A stretch of 64,000 nucleotides of DNA from Parabacteroides goldsteinii DSM 19448 = WAL 12034 (GCF_000969835.1 NZ_KQ033912.1:2431920-2495919), one strand, 5' to 3'. Positions 28,601 to 39,100 are shown, numbered from the stretch's first letter. Program-made: numbers and translations. The notes: generated by a model from the sequence alone, not told the origin.

Positions 28601-28737
28601 ATCTGTTTACCGTAGGTTCTTATCCGGGTATGAATCCGGAGGTAAACAAGAACACCAGCGGATTATATCAGGGAGTGGATCATACAACATATCCTGTTGC
28701 CAGAATTTATACAATTGGCTTGAATGTTAAATTTTAA
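25612..28737 (+). CDS. SusC-like TonB-dependent transporter with a 14-G tract in the signal-peptide region
   Basis: This is a 1041-residue outer-membrane transporter with carboxypeptidase-regulatory-like domain (ITGVVTDKEGVPVIGANVL), TonB-box region (LDEVVVVAYGTQKARAV), plug (IRIRGAASVNGGNSPLVVID, LKDAASTSLYGSRAANGV) and a barrel ending in Phe. The start is ambiguous. The natural-looking ATG at 25604 (MKKCLT, then glycines) is out of frame with the body because of 14 consecutive G (25621-25634) and would stop at 25652. With 12 or 15 G it would be in frame. With 14 G only the overlapping ATG at 25612 (MFN, then glycines) opens the frame. The hydrophobic signal sequence STLPLLLLSMLSGANVYA lies after the tract in either case. 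The SusD gene follows by 13 bases, and the pair sits between two decayed rhamnosidase genes. Confidence 0.9.
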   Translation: MFNGGGGGKYTPILKSTLPLLLLSMLSGANVYAANDSNLKDVSITISQQQKKITGVVTDKEGVPVIGANVLEKGTTNGTVTDADGRFSLDISRNATLQISYLGYNTQNIVVGNQTTFAVKLSEDSEALDEVVVVAYGTQKARAVTGSMSKLNNEELEDIPVPNISQKMQGKFSGVQITQANGEPGGGMAIRIRGAASVNGGNSPLVVIDGFPITPNEGTGLESISPEEIENITILKDAASTSLYGSRAANGVILVTTKRAKEGKTDVEFSAYFGATQVSKRGRPDVMNAQEFAQFKKEYYEDQAKYEGYTGGVPECYQNPSSLQNGTDWYDVLLQTALTQNYNLSLQSGTTKVKSAVNLNYNKQDGVIINTYSERFSARANNVYEASDRVTFGLNLSGSYMSGQIIPGLGGGRNIIGSAFLMDPQLKYKNDDGTYPISYSQPGMFANPNFYLVLNERDDPKKRMRGTLNTYADVKIIDGLKYRISANADLGSDQTESWVPSIANGAMFTAPPQPAVGSYGTSKYVNWLIENMLTYNKTFADKHNVDLLLGYSTQKTTSENAKINASDYPDDEVGWFNAATTKVGEGDRSSWAMISYLARANYDYMGKYLLSVSFRRDGCSRFGMNAKWANFPSVSAGWIASDESFMERFDRLSYLKLRGSYGIVGNYNIGNYNHLATIGTYNYVFNNGISAGRGTSGIGNADLTWETTKQLDFGVDLGLFNDRVFLVYDYYWKKTDGLLYQIDIPYSSGFENIQSNIGEFRFWGHEVGLETKNMTGKFKWNTSLNLTFNRNKAMKLGTNNTPIGGNNNQEDYNRTEVGKPLGLFYGYVYDGVFMTQEEYEAGPKHASSMVGTVRMKDLNGDNVIDNNDRTFIGDPNPDCIFGMTNTFSWKDFDASVVFTGSLGGDIIDGTYEWTENIDGVFNVRKEVAERWRSEDNPGNGNIPRTRTGTTELFRYTNSRWVFKNNYITLKNITLGYTIPMKSNPYIKGIRVYGSAQNLFTVGSYPGMNPEVNKNTSGLYQGVDHTTYPVARIYTIGLNVKF
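25621..25634 (+). repeat. Homopolymer of 14 G within the SusC 5' coding region
   Basis: Fourteen uninterrupted G residues lie 17 bases into the reading frame that starts at 25604. Tract length decides which of two overlapping ATG codons (25604 or 25612) is in frame with the transporter. Confidence 0.95.
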
Positions 28738-28750
28738 AGAGCATGAGAAT

Positions 28751-30295
28751 ATGAAAAAGTTGAATATATATATTTTTGCGGCAAGTGTGTTGTCTCTTTC
28801 TTCTTGCAGTGACTCTTTCTTGAATCTGACTCCTGAGACAACTATTACGACGGAAACATTTTATAAAACTGCAGATCATTTTGAACAAGCTACAGTTGCT
28901 TCGTATACAGGTTTGAGAAATATCGCCTTGAGTGGTATATTTATGGATGAGATGCGTTCAGATAATACATTCTATACCTACTATAGCGGTGATAGAGGTC
29001 CTTATAACTCGACTGAAAAACTAGCTTTGTTTTTAGATGACGAAACTGTCGGTTGGAGTCCGGACCGTTATAAAGGCGTTTATTCTAGTATTGCCAAGGT
29101 AAATACGATTTTGGGTAGACTGGATGCTTCCGAATTGACGGAAGAAGAAAAGAAAACGGTAAAAGCAGAAGCTTTGTTCCTGAGAGCCTTCTATTATTTC
29201 GATTTGGTACAGCATTGGGGCGGTGTTCCTCTTATGTTGCAAGAGGTTACTACCGAAGCAGAAGCTTTTGCTGCTAAATCTCCGGCAGAAGATGTTTATA
29301 AACAAATACTTACAGATGTTTCGGAAGCAATATCTTTGGGATTGCCGGTTGCAAGCACTTTCCCGCAGAGTGGCCGGGCAACGATGGGAGCTGCTAAAAT
29401 GTTGCGTGCTTATTGTTACATGTCACAGCCTACTCGTGATTACAAAGCTGCTGAACAGGATTTGAAAGATATCACACAGATGAATTACGGTCTTTTGGAC
29501 AGTTATGAAGCTGTATTTAATCCTGCCAATAAGAACTCGAAAGAATCTATTTTTGAAATACAGTACATCGAAGATGGCTCTAATGCAGGCGTACATAATG
29601 ATATTCCTTGGCGTTTGATTCCGAAATGTAGTAATAATGACTTCCTGATGGGTATCACTTTTTCGAACTATGCAGGTACAAGCGGTGGCTGGTGCGTTCC
29701 TACGGAAGAGATGATTCAGTCTTATGAACCGGGTGACAAGCGTTTGGATGCTTCCATTGCTGTAGCAGAAGGTAAGACAGATGACGCTGAACAGTTTACT
29801 TGCGAAGAAGTCAAGACGGTATCGGATTTTACTCCGACAACTGGTAAAAATTTCTACTACTTCATCCGGAAGTATTATCACCCTCCTTATCAGTATGCTG
29901 GGCGTGCAGGAGATAACTTCCCGGTTTACCGTTATGCAGGTACTTTGTTGTTACTGGCAGAAAATTTGGTTGCACAAAATCGGAATGCAGAGGCTTTGCC
30001 TTATATAAACGAGGTAAGAACCCGTGCCGGATTGGAGCCGCTGACCAGCGTTACTGCAGAGGATGTAGCTGATGAGATGCGTCATGAACTGGCCTTTGAA
30101 AACCATCGTTGGACAGATTTGGTTCGTACGGGTAAAGCCATAGAAACAATGACCGAATTTGGAAAGACGATGAAGGCAAAGTATCAGTGGATTCTTCCTT
30201 CTGCATTTGAGGTAACGGGAAACCGTTTGGTATTCGCTTTCCCGTTAAGAGAAAGACAGATCAATTATTTGCTGGAACAGAATCCGGGATATTGA
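28751..30295 (+). CDS. SusD-like surface glycan-binding lipoprotein
   Basis: About 514 residues from the ATG at 28751 (MKKLNIYIF). An upstream in-frame ATG at 28724 lies inside the SusC gene and would spoil the signal peptide. The lipobox is SLSSC, with mature start SDSFLNLTPETT. SusD traits are AEALFLRAFYYFDLVQHWGG and the C-terminal ENHRWTDLVRTGKA ending in LEQNPGY. It partners the G-tract SusC and ends the unit at a strong terminator, so this pair forms a two-gene transcript. Confidence 0.94.
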   Translation: MKKLNIYIFAASVLSLSSCSDSFLNLTPETTITTETFYKTADHFEQATVASYTGLRNIALSGIFMDEMRSDNTFYTYYSGDRGPYNSTEKLALFLDDETVGWSPDRYKGVYSSIAKVNTILGRLDASELTEEEKKTVKAEALFLRAFYYFDLVQHWGGVPLMLQEVTTEAEAFAAKSPAEDVYKQILTDVSEAISLGLPVASTFPQSGRATMGAAKMLRAYCYMSQPTRDYKAAEQDLKDITQMNYGLLDSYEAVFNPANKNSKESIFEIQYIEDGSNAGVHNDIPWRLIPKCSNNDFLMGITFSNYAGTSGGWCVPTEEMIQSYEPGDKRLDASIAVAEGKTDDAEQFTCEEVKTVSDFTPTTGKNFYYFIRKYYHPPYQYAGRAGDNFPVYRYAGTLLLLAENLVAQNRNAEALPYINEVRTRAGLEPLTSVTAEDVADEMRHELAFENHRWTDLVRTGKAIETMTEFGKTMKAKYQWILPSAFEVTGNRLVFAFPLRERQINYLLEQNPGY

Positions 30296-30311
30296 TAAAT
30301 AGATAGTAGTG

Positions 30312-30347
30312 AGGAGATTGTTCTTTGTAACAATCTCCTTGTTTTGT
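30312..30347 (+). terminator. Rho-independent terminator after the second SusD
   Basis: Perfect 11-bp arms (30312-30322 with 30329-30339) around a 6-base loop, followed by a T-rich run. Confidence 0.85.
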
Positions 30348-30371
30348 TAATATTTGTATTAGAAAAATACC

Positions 30372-30682
30372 ATGAAACATACTGGATTAAGGTTTATCTT
30401 CTTTTTACTGGTCATATTTTTTTGCTGCAATTCGGTCGCAGGTCAAAGAGTAGGTGACCTTAGTGATCTGTTTGTCTCACCACCGGATCATGCAAAGCCA
30501 AGGGGCTATTGCCGGTAGAGAAGCGTTTTACAAAAACATATGATGTTTTCCGTTTCGATATGCTGAGGGGAAGTACTCTACTGACTGACGCAGGTTTACT
30601 CGGTCCGGTTAATATAACACAGCAAAAGGAGCAGTACATTTTTATTCCCAAGGAAAGAAAGGGAAACGGACCCTTCGGTTGA
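30372..30682 (+). pseudogene. Internally deleted GH106-like rhamnosidase remnant
   Basis: Two gene ends are joined. From the ATG at 30372 there is a 47-codon frame with a signal peptide (LRFIFFLLVIFFCCNSVAG) and the start LSDLFVSPPDHAKPRGY, which resembles the mature N-terminus of GH106-like enzymes (PP, AKP, aromatic). It stops at 30516. Overlapping in another frame, 30491-30682 reads LLPVEKRFTKTYDVFRFDML and then LLTDAGLLGPVNI, resembling the C-terminal tail of the same enzymes, with stop at 30680. About a thousand codons of catalytic domain appear to be missing between them. It accounts for most of the 439-bp gap 30296-30734. Confidence 0.5.
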
Positions 30683-30734
30683 GGATTCCGGATACAGTGT
30701 CTGTCGAGTTTGTTAAAACTAAATTCATTAGGAG

Positions 30735-33407
30735 ATGAAAAAGGATAAGATTATTAGGGGGATGGTTATTGTGTTTTTATGTTCTGTAAACATCTGTGGA
30801 CTAGAGGCGCAGGAGAAAGCCGGAGAGTGTGTGCCTACAGATTTGAAATGCGAGCATCTGGTTGCTCCGTTAGGTATCGACCGCCAGGCTCCGCGTTTTT
30901 CGTGGCATCTGGAAGATAGCAGGGGCGGAGCCGTTCAAACCGCCTACAGGATCACTGTAGGAAAAGATTCTGTCGCTTTGTCCAAAGGAAAGAAGATCTT
31001 GTGGCAGGAGAAAAAGGCAGACGGAAAAACGATGGCAGGTTATAAAGGGAAAGCCCTGGAGCCTTTTACGAAATATTATTGGAGTGTTACTGTTTGGGAC
31101 AAAGACAAGCAGGAATCCCGGAAAGTAATTTCTTCTTTTGAAACAGGTATGTTGACGCCTTCAAACTGGGAGGGAACATTTATTTCAGATGGACAGGATA
31201 TAGAGTCCCGTGAGACTCCCTATTTCCGGAAAGCTATTCGATTAGACAAGAACGTCCAATCGGCAAGGGCGTACATAGTGGCAGCCGGATTATATGAACT
31301 ATCCATTAACGGGCAGAAGGTCGGTGACCATTTTTTAGATCCGGCTTTTACCGATTATGACAAGCGGTTATTGTATGTTACGTATGATGTCACTGATCTT
31401 TTGAGTAAAGGAGATAATACAGTGGGGGTAATTCTCGGAAATGGCTGGTATAACCATCAGCCGGTTGCTGAATGGTCCTTTGATAAAGCTCCATGGCGTA
31501 AGCGTCCTTCTTTCTGCCTGAATTTGCATATAACATATACGGATGGGACAAAAGAGATTCTGGCATCCGATGAAAGTTTCAAGGTGAAAGGCGGTCCCAT
31601 TACATTCAATGCTATTTATGTAGCTGAAAATTATGATTTCAGGAAAGAACTGCCGGGTTGGAATACGGTTTCTTATGATGATTCTTCCTGGAAAAACGCA
31701 ACGGAAGTTGTTTGGCCGGGTGCAAATATAACATCGCAGACCATGCATCCGATTCGTGCTACGGAATATTGCAAGCCTGTTGATCTGAAAAAGTTGAATG
31801 ATACGCTTTATTTGTACGACTTTGGGCAAAACTGGTCAGGTGTGACGACGTTTAAGGCGAAGGGTGCGCCCGGAACAAAAGTGAAAATACGTCATGGAGA
31901 ACAACTGGATTCCCGCAGGAAACGATTGTTTGATGATAATAATATCCAGTTTTATCAAAATGTAAACGAGCCGTTGAAATATGGGGTTCACCCTGAAGAT
32001 GAATTGTTCCAGACGGATGTGTTGATATTGGACGGTAAGGAAAACGAATTTACACCCCGTTTTAATTATAAGGGATTCCAATATGTGGAAGTCTCCTCGG
32101 ATAAGCCTCTGCATCTGACGACAGAAAATATAACATCTCATTTTATTCATACGGATTCACCGGCAAACGGATCTTTCGAATGTTCAGATACGTTGATCAA
32201 CAGATTGCTGAGGGCTACGAATTATTCTTATTTATCGAATCTGGTCGGATATCCGACCGATTGTCCTCATCGTGAGAAAAATGGCTGGACGGGTGACGCC
32301 CATCTGGCTATTGAAACGGGCTTGTATAGTTTTGATGCAATTACCCTATATGAAAAATGGATGGCAGACCATCGGGATAATATGTATGACGGAGGCAGGC
32401 TGCGTTGTATCATTCCTTCCGGAGGTTGGGGAGGCGATATCGCTGACTGGACTTGCTCGATGACCATTATTCCCTGGACCCTGTATGAGTTTTACGGTGA
32501 TCCGACTTGCTTGAAAGATAATTATGAAGCAATGAAGATGCATACGGATTATTGGCTGAATAAGTATCCGGAAGGGTTGATCGGAGATTACTGTCTGGGT
32601 GACTGGGTCCCTCATAAGTCGATTGCAGATAAGGAACTGACAGCTTCTATTTATCATTACAAAAATGCGGATATCGTTTCCCGTACTGCCAAACTGTTCG
32701 GTTTTGAGAAAGATTATGAGTATTATAAGGCAGCGGCTGAAAAAATAAAGAATGCGATCAATGAGAAGTTCCTGAATAGGGAAACCGGTATTTATGCCAA
32801 CGGCTATCAGACGGAGCTTAGTATGCCTTTATATTGGGGTATAGTCCCGGAAGACTGTAAAGAAAAGGTTGCAGAACAGTTAACCAAACGGGTAAAAGCG
32901 GACAAAGATCATTTGGATGTGGGTATTATGGGATGTAAAACGATCCTTAATGCATTGACGGAGACGGGAAATGTAGAACAGGCTTACCGTATGGTGACCC
33001 AGCAGGATTATCCTTCATGGGGAAACTGGTTACGCCAGGGAGCGACAACTCTTTACGAGAACTGGGATTATAATGGCCTTGCCTGGGGATATTCGCAGAA
33101 TCACATAATGTATGGTGAGATCGGTGCATGGTTCTATAAGGCCTTGGCGGGGATTAATGTCGATCCGCAGAACCCTGGTTTTAAGAATGTGATCCTGAAG
33201 CCTCATTTTGTAGAAGAACTGACCTATGTAAAAGCTTCTTATAATTCTCCTTACGGGTTGATAAAATCAGCTTGGGAAAGAGTGGGTGATAAAATTATTT
33301 ATAAAGTAACTGTGCCTCCCGGTGCAACGGCTACATTGCATCTGGAAGGGGAAAATACTCCTAAAGAGTTGATTGCAGGTACTTATAAATTTGAGGTAAA
33401 TAAATAA
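30735..33407 (+). CDS. Secreted GH78 alpha-L-rhamnosidase
   Basis: This 890-residue exported enzyme removes alpha-L-rhamnose from plant glycans. The signal peptide ends near LEAQ (about 26). It is followed by the N-terminal beta domains (CEHLVAPLGIDRQAPRFSW, then LYVTYDVTDLLSKGDN and LGNGWYN) and the (alpha/alpha)6 catalytic domain with PTDCPHREKNGWTGDAHL (Asp521 in GWTGD) and LYENWDYNG with Glu775, the positions of the family's general acid and base. A C-terminal beta domain ends the protein. Length is normal for the family. The second GH78 gene starts 8 bases after its stop, so the two form an operon. Confidence 0.95.
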   Translation: MKKDKIIRGMVIVFLCSVNICGLEAQEKAGECVPTDLKCEHLVAPLGIDRQAPRFSWHLEDSRGGAVQTAYRITVGKDSVALSKGKKILWQEKKADGKTMAGYKGKALEPFTKYYWSVTVWDKDKQESRKVISSFETGMLTPSNWEGTFISDGQDIESRETPYFRKAIRLDKNVQSARAYIVAAGLYELSINGQKVGDHFLDPAFTDYDKRLLYVTYDVTDLLSKGDNTVGVILGNGWYNHQPVAEWSFDKAPWRKRPSFCLNLHITYTDGTKEILASDESFKVKGGPITFNAIYVAENYDFRKELPGWNTVSYDDSSWKNATEVVWPGANITSQTMHPIRATEYCKPVDLKKLNDTLYLYDFGQNWSGVTTFKAKGAPGTKVKIRHGEQLDSRRKRLFDDNNIQFYQNVNEPLKYGVHPEDELFQTDVLILDGKENEFTPRFNYKGFQYVEVSSDKPLHLTTENITSHFIHTDSPANGSFECSDTLINRLLRATNYSYLSNLVGYPTDCPHREKNGWTGDAHLAIETGLYSFDAITLYEKWMADHRDNMYDGGRLRCIIPSGGWGGDIADWTCSMTIIPWTLYEFYGDPTCLKDNYEAMKMHTDYWLNKYPEGLIGDYCLGDWVPHKSIADKELTASIYHYKNADIVSRTAKLFGFEKDYEYYKAAAEKIKNAINEKFLNRETGIYANGYQTELSMPLYWGIVPEDCKEKVAEQLTKRVKADKDHLDVGIMGCKTILNALTETGNVEQAYRMVTQQDYPSWGNWLRQGATTLYENWDYNGLAWGYSQNHIMYGEIGAWFYKALAGINVDPQNPGFKNVILKPHFVEELTYVKASYNSPYGLIKSAWERVGDKIIYKVTVPPGATATLHLEGENTPKELIAGTYKFEVNK

Positions 33408-33415
33408 TTACGGAT

Positions 33416-36073
33416 ATGAAAGGAATTTCTTTAAAAGTATTATTTGCATTTATCTCGCTGTTAGTCGTTTCGTGCAGTACCCGTTCGTCGTTGGAGGTCG
33501 ATGGTTTGCAGTGTGAAAACCTAAATGAGCCGTTGGGAATCGACAATACTTCTCCTCACTTCAGTTGGGTGTTAAATTCAAAGGAACAAGGTGCCGAACA
33601 AACAGCTTATCAGATACTGGTCGCTTCGGATAAAAAGTATTTGTCGGAAGGAAAAGCAGACCTGTGGAATTCGGGAAAGATGGAGTCAGACAAATCCAAT
33701 GGGGTTTTATACCAGGGTAGTCCTCTAAGTTCCAGGAGCTTTTCTTATTGGAAAGTGCGTGTCTGGGACGGAAAAGGGAATGTGTCCGCATGGAGTGAAC
33801 CTGCTTGTTTTGGAGTGGGATTACTGCATCCGGAAGATTGGACTGCCCGGTATATCGGCATGAACCAGGCTGAAGGTCAAATGGAATCGCCGCTATTCCG
33901 GAAAACATTCCAATGTAATACGCCTGGAGAAAAGATGTTGCTCCATGTGAATTCGTTGGGTTACCATGAGGTATATGTCAATGGGAAACATGTCGGCGAT
34001 GCTGTATTGACGCCAGCTGTCTCCCAGTTCGATAAACGTTCCCTGATCGTTACTTATGATATTTCCGGACTTGTCCGGAAAGGTAGTAATGAGATTGTTC
34101 TTTGGTTAGGTAAAGGGTGGTACCGCGACGGACTTCCGGGGGTAGTGGAAGGTGGTCCGTTTGTCCGCGCCCAGCTGGAAAGCAGAGACGAAGGAGATTG
34201 GACTACGGTTTTGGTTACGGACGATTCCTGGCTGGCTCGTAAAAGCGGTTATGTCTCGACTGGAAACTGGAGACCGCATCAGTTTGGCGGTGAGGTTGTA
34301 ACGGCTTCCGAACTGCTTCCGGATTTAACGGCTTCTACATTGAACAGCGTTGAATGGGGAAAAGTGAAAGTAGCTTTGATACCGGTCCATAAGGCTACAC
34401 CGCAAATGGCTGAGTTGAACCGGATTCAGAAAGAGTTCCATCCGGTATCGTGCCAGGTATCCGGTGACACAGCCTGGATCTTCGATATGGGAACGAACTT
34501 TACGGGGTGGACGAAAATTAAGTTTCCGGCATTGGCTTCCGGTCAGAAGATACGGATTAGCTATTGTGATTTTTTGAACGAAGAGGGGCAGTTCAGAGAC
34601 AGACTTTATGAAGATTATTATATCGCTTCCGGTAAAGCAGGGGAAAGCTTCGTTAATAAGTTCAATTACCAGGCCTATCGGTATCTGAAACTGACGAATC
34701 TGAGTGAGGCTCCGGCCCTAACCGATATAACAGCTTGCCTAGTTCATACGGATTATAACGGAAGTGCCTCTTTTAGTTGTTCGGATGAAGACTTAAATGC
34801 AATTCACGATATGATCCACTATACACTCCGTTGTTTGACGTTAGGTGGTTATATGGTAGACTGCCCCCAGATCGAACGATTGGGGTATGGTGGCGACGGG
34901 AATGCTTCGACGCAGACCGTTCAGACAATGTATAACCTTACTCCTTTATACATGAACTGGATGCAGGCATGGGCGGATTGCATGAGAGAAGACGGAGGTA
35001 TGCCTCATACGGCCCCTAATCCTTATATGGCAGGAGGAGGCCCGTACTGGTGCGGATTTATCATTACAGCTTCCTGGGCTACTTATGTAAATTATGGAGA
35101 CAGTCGTTTGATAGAACGTTATTATCCTTATATGCAAAAATGGCTGGAGTATGTGGATAAATATACCGTGAACGGTCTGCTGAAAACATGGCCGAACACC
35201 GATTACCGGAATTGGTATCTGGGTGATTGGGCTACTCCGACCGGGATCGACCAGACAAATCCTTTATCGGTAGATGTCGTAGATAATTGCTATATATCGG
35301 TTTGCTATCAAACGATGTGTAAGATAGCGAATGTATTGGGAAAGGAACAGGATAAACAGGCGTATGCGGCTAAATATAAAGATCTGAATGCGCTTATCCA
35401 TAAAACATTTTATGATCCAGGGCAGAAGAGTTATGCTACAGGTACGCAGATCGATTTAATCTATCCGATGCTGGTCGGTGCAACACCGGAAGATGAACAG
35501 TCTGATGTCAGAAATACCTTGTATCGTGTCACGAAAGACCGTTTTAACGGACATCTGGCAACAGGACTGGTGGGGATTCCTGTAATAACCGAATGGGCTG
35601 TGAAGAATAAACAGGCCGATTTTATCTATGGAATGTTGAAGAAGAGAGAGTATCCGGGCTATTTGTATATGCTGGATAATGGAGCGACTACGACCTGGGA
35701 GCACTGGAACGGAGAGCGTAGTCATATCCACAACTGTTATAACGGTATCGGCTCCTGGTTTTACCAGGCTTTGGGAGGTATCAACCCAGACGAAGCGAAT
35801 CCGGGATACAAGCATGTATTTATTCAGCCTCAACTGGTAAAAGGCATTTCATGGGTAAACGCAGCGAAAGAAACTCCTTTCGGAATGTTAGATGTAAAAT
35901 GGGAAAAGACGGACGTATCTTTTACCCTGGATCTGAGTATTCCTGTTGGCTGTAAAGCTACGGTTTTGTTACCCGTTAAAGCCAAAAGTGTTTCGATTAA
36001 TGATGTAAAGTCGGACAAATTGGATCAGTTGGAAATGCAATCAGGGGATTATCGGATTACATGTGTTCTGTAG
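33416..36073 (+). CDS. GH78 alpha-L-rhamnosidase lipoprotein
   Basis: This 885-residue lipoprotein (lipobox LVVSC, Cys about 20) has the full GH78 domain order. The N-terminal region has LQCENLNEPLGIDNTSPHFSW, the sugar-binding region LLHVNSLGYHEVYVNGKHVG, and the catalytic toroid VDCPQIERLGYGGDG with Asp494 and TTTWEHWNG with Glu762. It differs clearly from the preceding GH78 in the catalytic loop (CPQIERLGYGG against CPHREKNGWTG), so the tandem pair probably cleaves different rhamnosyl linkages rather than being a recent duplication. No clear terminator separates it from the next gene, 112 bases on. Confidence 0.95.
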   Translation: MKGISLKVLFAFISLLVVSCSTRSSLEVDGLQCENLNEPLGIDNTSPHFSWVLNSKEQGAEQTAYQILVASDKKYLSEGKADLWNSGKMESDKSNGVLYQGSPLSSRSFSYWKVRVWDGKGNVSAWSEPACFGVGLLHPEDWTARYIGMNQAEGQMESPLFRKTFQCNTPGEKMLLHVNSLGYHEVYVNGKHVGDAVLTPAVSQFDKRSLIVTYDISGLVRKGSNEIVLWLGKGWYRDGLPGVVEGGPFVRAQLESRDEGDWTTVLVTDDSWLARKSGYVSTGNWRPHQFGGEVVTASELLPDLTASTLNSVEWGKVKVALIPVHKATPQMAELNRIQKEFHPVSCQVSGDTAWIFDMGTNFTGWTKIKFPALASGQKIRISYCDFLNEEGQFRDRLYEDYYIASGKAGESFVNKFNYQAYRYLKLTNLSEAPALTDITACLVHTDYNGSASFSCSDEDLNAIHDMIHYTLRCLTLGGYMVDCPQIERLGYGGDGNASTQTVQTMYNLTPLYMNWMQAWADCMREDGGMPHTAPNPYMAGGGPYWCGFIITASWATYVNYGDSRLIERYYPYMQKWLEYVDKYTVNGLLKTWPNTDYRNWYLGDWATPTGIDQTNPLSVDVVDNCYISVCYQTMCKIANVLGKEQDKQAYAAKYKDLNALIHKTFYDPGQKSYATGTQIDLIYPMLVGATPEDEQSDVRNTLYRVTKDRFNGHLATGLVGIPVITEWAVKNKQADFIYGMLKKREYPGYLYMLDNGATTTWEHWNGERSHIHNCYNGIGSWFYQALGGINPDEANPGYKHVFIQPQLVKGISWVNAAKETPFGMLDVKWEKTDVSFTLDLSIPVGCKATVLLPVKAKSVSINDVKSDKLDQLEMQSGDYRITCVL

Positions 36074-36185
36074 GGAATGACAGGCAGTAGTGAAATATCA
36101 TTTTTATCAACTAAATTGTCAATTTTATAATTTAAAAGAAAGGCTTAATCTATTCTTTTGTACAAACTAATAAATCTTTAAGTAT

Positions 36186-39100
36186 ATGAAAGCACAAAAC
36201 ATTGTAAAATACTTATCCGGTGTTATTGCAGGAAGTGCCCTATCATTCGGCCTGGTTAGTTGTCAGGATACCAGCGTGCAAACCCAGGATTCTTTTGCCA
36301 CTATAGAAAAGGATTTTAAGGATCCGTCTGCCGATTTTAGAAGTGCCCCGCTGGCAGTCTGGAATAGTAAAGTGACCGAGGCCGAAGTAGAGCGTACGAT
36401 GCGCGAGCTGAAAGAGGCTGGTTTCGGAGGTCTTTTCATTCATCCCCGTCCGGGTATGATTACAGAATATCTGGGAGATGAATGGTTCTCTCTTTATAAA
36501 CATGCGGTAGAGTTCGGAAAAGAGATAGGTATGAATGTCTGGATTTATGATGAGAACTCCTATCCAAGCGGATTTGCCGGTGGGCATGTGCCACAGGAAA
36601 TGCCTGAGTCTTATAATCAGGGTCAGGGATTGGCTTTGACAAAGGCCGAATTACTGCCGGAGGATACAGCCCCTTATTACATGTGTTTAAAAAAGGAAAA
36701 CGATGCCTGGAAAGATATTACAGACCAAATAGCTGACTATAAAGGAACTAAAGGAGAATATTACCTGTATAAGAAAACTTATATGGGTAAGTCTGACTGG
36801 TACGGAGGTTATTCATATGTAGACCTGTTGGTTCCGGGAGTAACGGAAAAGTTTCTGGAAGTAACGATGAAGAATGGATATGAGAAAAAGTTCAAAGAGG
36901 ATTTCGGCTCATCTATCAAAGGTATCTTTTCTGATGAACCGAACATCAGCAGTCCGGGCGGATTACGATGGACACCGGATTTATTTGAAGTCTTTCAGCA
37001 GAAGTGGGGATATGACCTGAAACCGTTATTACCGTTGCTGGAGGAAGAAACAGGAGATTGGAAGAAGGTACGCCATAACTATATGGAGACTTTGTTGCAG
37101 TTGTTTATCGACCGTTGGTCAAAGCCTTTCCACCAGTATTGCGAGGAAAACAAGCTGGAATGGACCGGCCATTATTGGGAACATGGTTGGCCTTACATGA
37201 ATGACGGACCGGATAATATGGCTATGTATGCCTGGCATCAGATGCCGGCGATTGATATGCTGTTCAATCAGTTTGATGAGAAAAGTCCTGTCGCACAGTT
37301 TGGTAATGTCCGTTCGGTAAAAGAGTTGCGTAGTGTGGCTAACCAGATGGGATATTCCCGTACATTGAGTGAAACATATGGTGGCGGAGGCTGGGATGAA
37401 ACTTTCAAGGATTTCAAACGGCTTGGTGATTGGGAATATGTCCTGGGTGTGAACTTTATGAACCAGCATCTGGCACATATGACACTGACCGGTGCCCGTA
37501 AATACGACTATCCGCCGGTATTTACTTATCATTCACCCTGGTGGGCCGATTATAAATCGCAGAATGATTATTTTGCCCGCCTGTCATTGTTGATGAGTAA
37601 AGGTGTCCAGCAGAATGATATATTGGTCATAGAGCCGAATGCAACTTTATGGAGTTATTATTCACATACCAAGAGTAGCCCGAAACTGATGGAAGTAGGT
37701 CAGGCTTTCCAGGACTTTATAACGACTCTGGAAAAAGGTCAGGTAGAATATGACCTTGGTTCTGAGAATATCATAAAAGATCATGGGGTTGTTGCCGATG
37801 GCAAGTTCGTTGTAGGTAAAGTCGCTTATACGACCGTTGTATTACCTCCGATGATGGAGACATTGAACAAACCGACATTTGATTTATTGCAGAATTTTGT
37901 ACAACAGGGTGGCCGTGTGATAACTTTTTCTTCTCCGACGTTGGTTGACGGAGCAGAAAATACAGCCTGGAAGACTCTGCTTGGCGGTCAGTCTGTAACG
38001 TCTGTTCCCCGGTTGACGAACGAGGTTATCCGGGACACATTTTCGAATGCAGACTGCCGGTTCTCATTTAGCGGAGGTAACTTATACCATCAACGTCGTC
38101 AGTTTACCAACGGGGAATTATTGTTCTTGGTTAATTCTTCCATGGATGAGGCTGTAGACGGTACGGTTACCGTTAACGGGAAATCGGCAGTGCAAATGGA
38201 TGCCATGAGTGGAAATATTTATACGTACCCATCGACAAAGGCGGATGGCAAATTGACAATGAAGTTCCATTTGGAACCGGCTGGAAGTTTATTGTTATAT
38301 AGTTCGAAAGGTTCGCTGAAATCTTATCCGGAAATACCGGCTGTTGCCGGCTCTACCCCGGTTCAGGCTATTAGTCCGGTTCAGGTTACCCGTTTGAAGG
38401 ATAATGCATTGAATGTCGATTTCTGTGATGTGAGTGTAAACGGGAAAACAACAAAGAATGTCTATTTTGCACAGGCTGCCGATATCGCTTTCCGCGAATA
38501 TGGTTTTACGAATGGCAATCCCTGGAATACTTCGGTACAGTATAAACGGAATATTTTAGACCGGGATACGTTTAAAACCGGAGGTTTCACAACGACTTAC
38601 CGCTTTAAAGTAAATGACAAGTTCGATTATTCAAACATGAAACTGGTAGCGGAACGTCCCGAATTGTTTACTGTTAAAATCAACGGCGAACAGGTGAAAC
38701 CGATACCGGGAGAATGGTGGCTGGACCGCTCCTTTGGTGTCTATTCGATAGGCGGCCAGGTGACAACAGGAATAAATACCGTAGAACTGAGTGTGAGTCC
38801 GATGAGTATTTTTGCAGAGATAGAGCCGGTTTATATAGTGGGTGATTTTGCTGTTATTCCTGAACAAACAGGATGGAGCATCAGTGCTCCGGTTAAGAAT
38901 CTTACGTTAGGTAGCTGGAAGGCACAGAAACAACCGTTCTATTCCTGGGGAGTAAGCTATTCCAAAGAATATGAGGTGAAATCTCTTTCAACCCCGTATG
39001 CCGTTCAGTTGAATGACTGGAAAGGTACTTTGGCTGAAGTGTATGTGAATGATCAGAAAGCCGGAATAATCGCTTATGATCCGTATCGTCTGGATATAAC

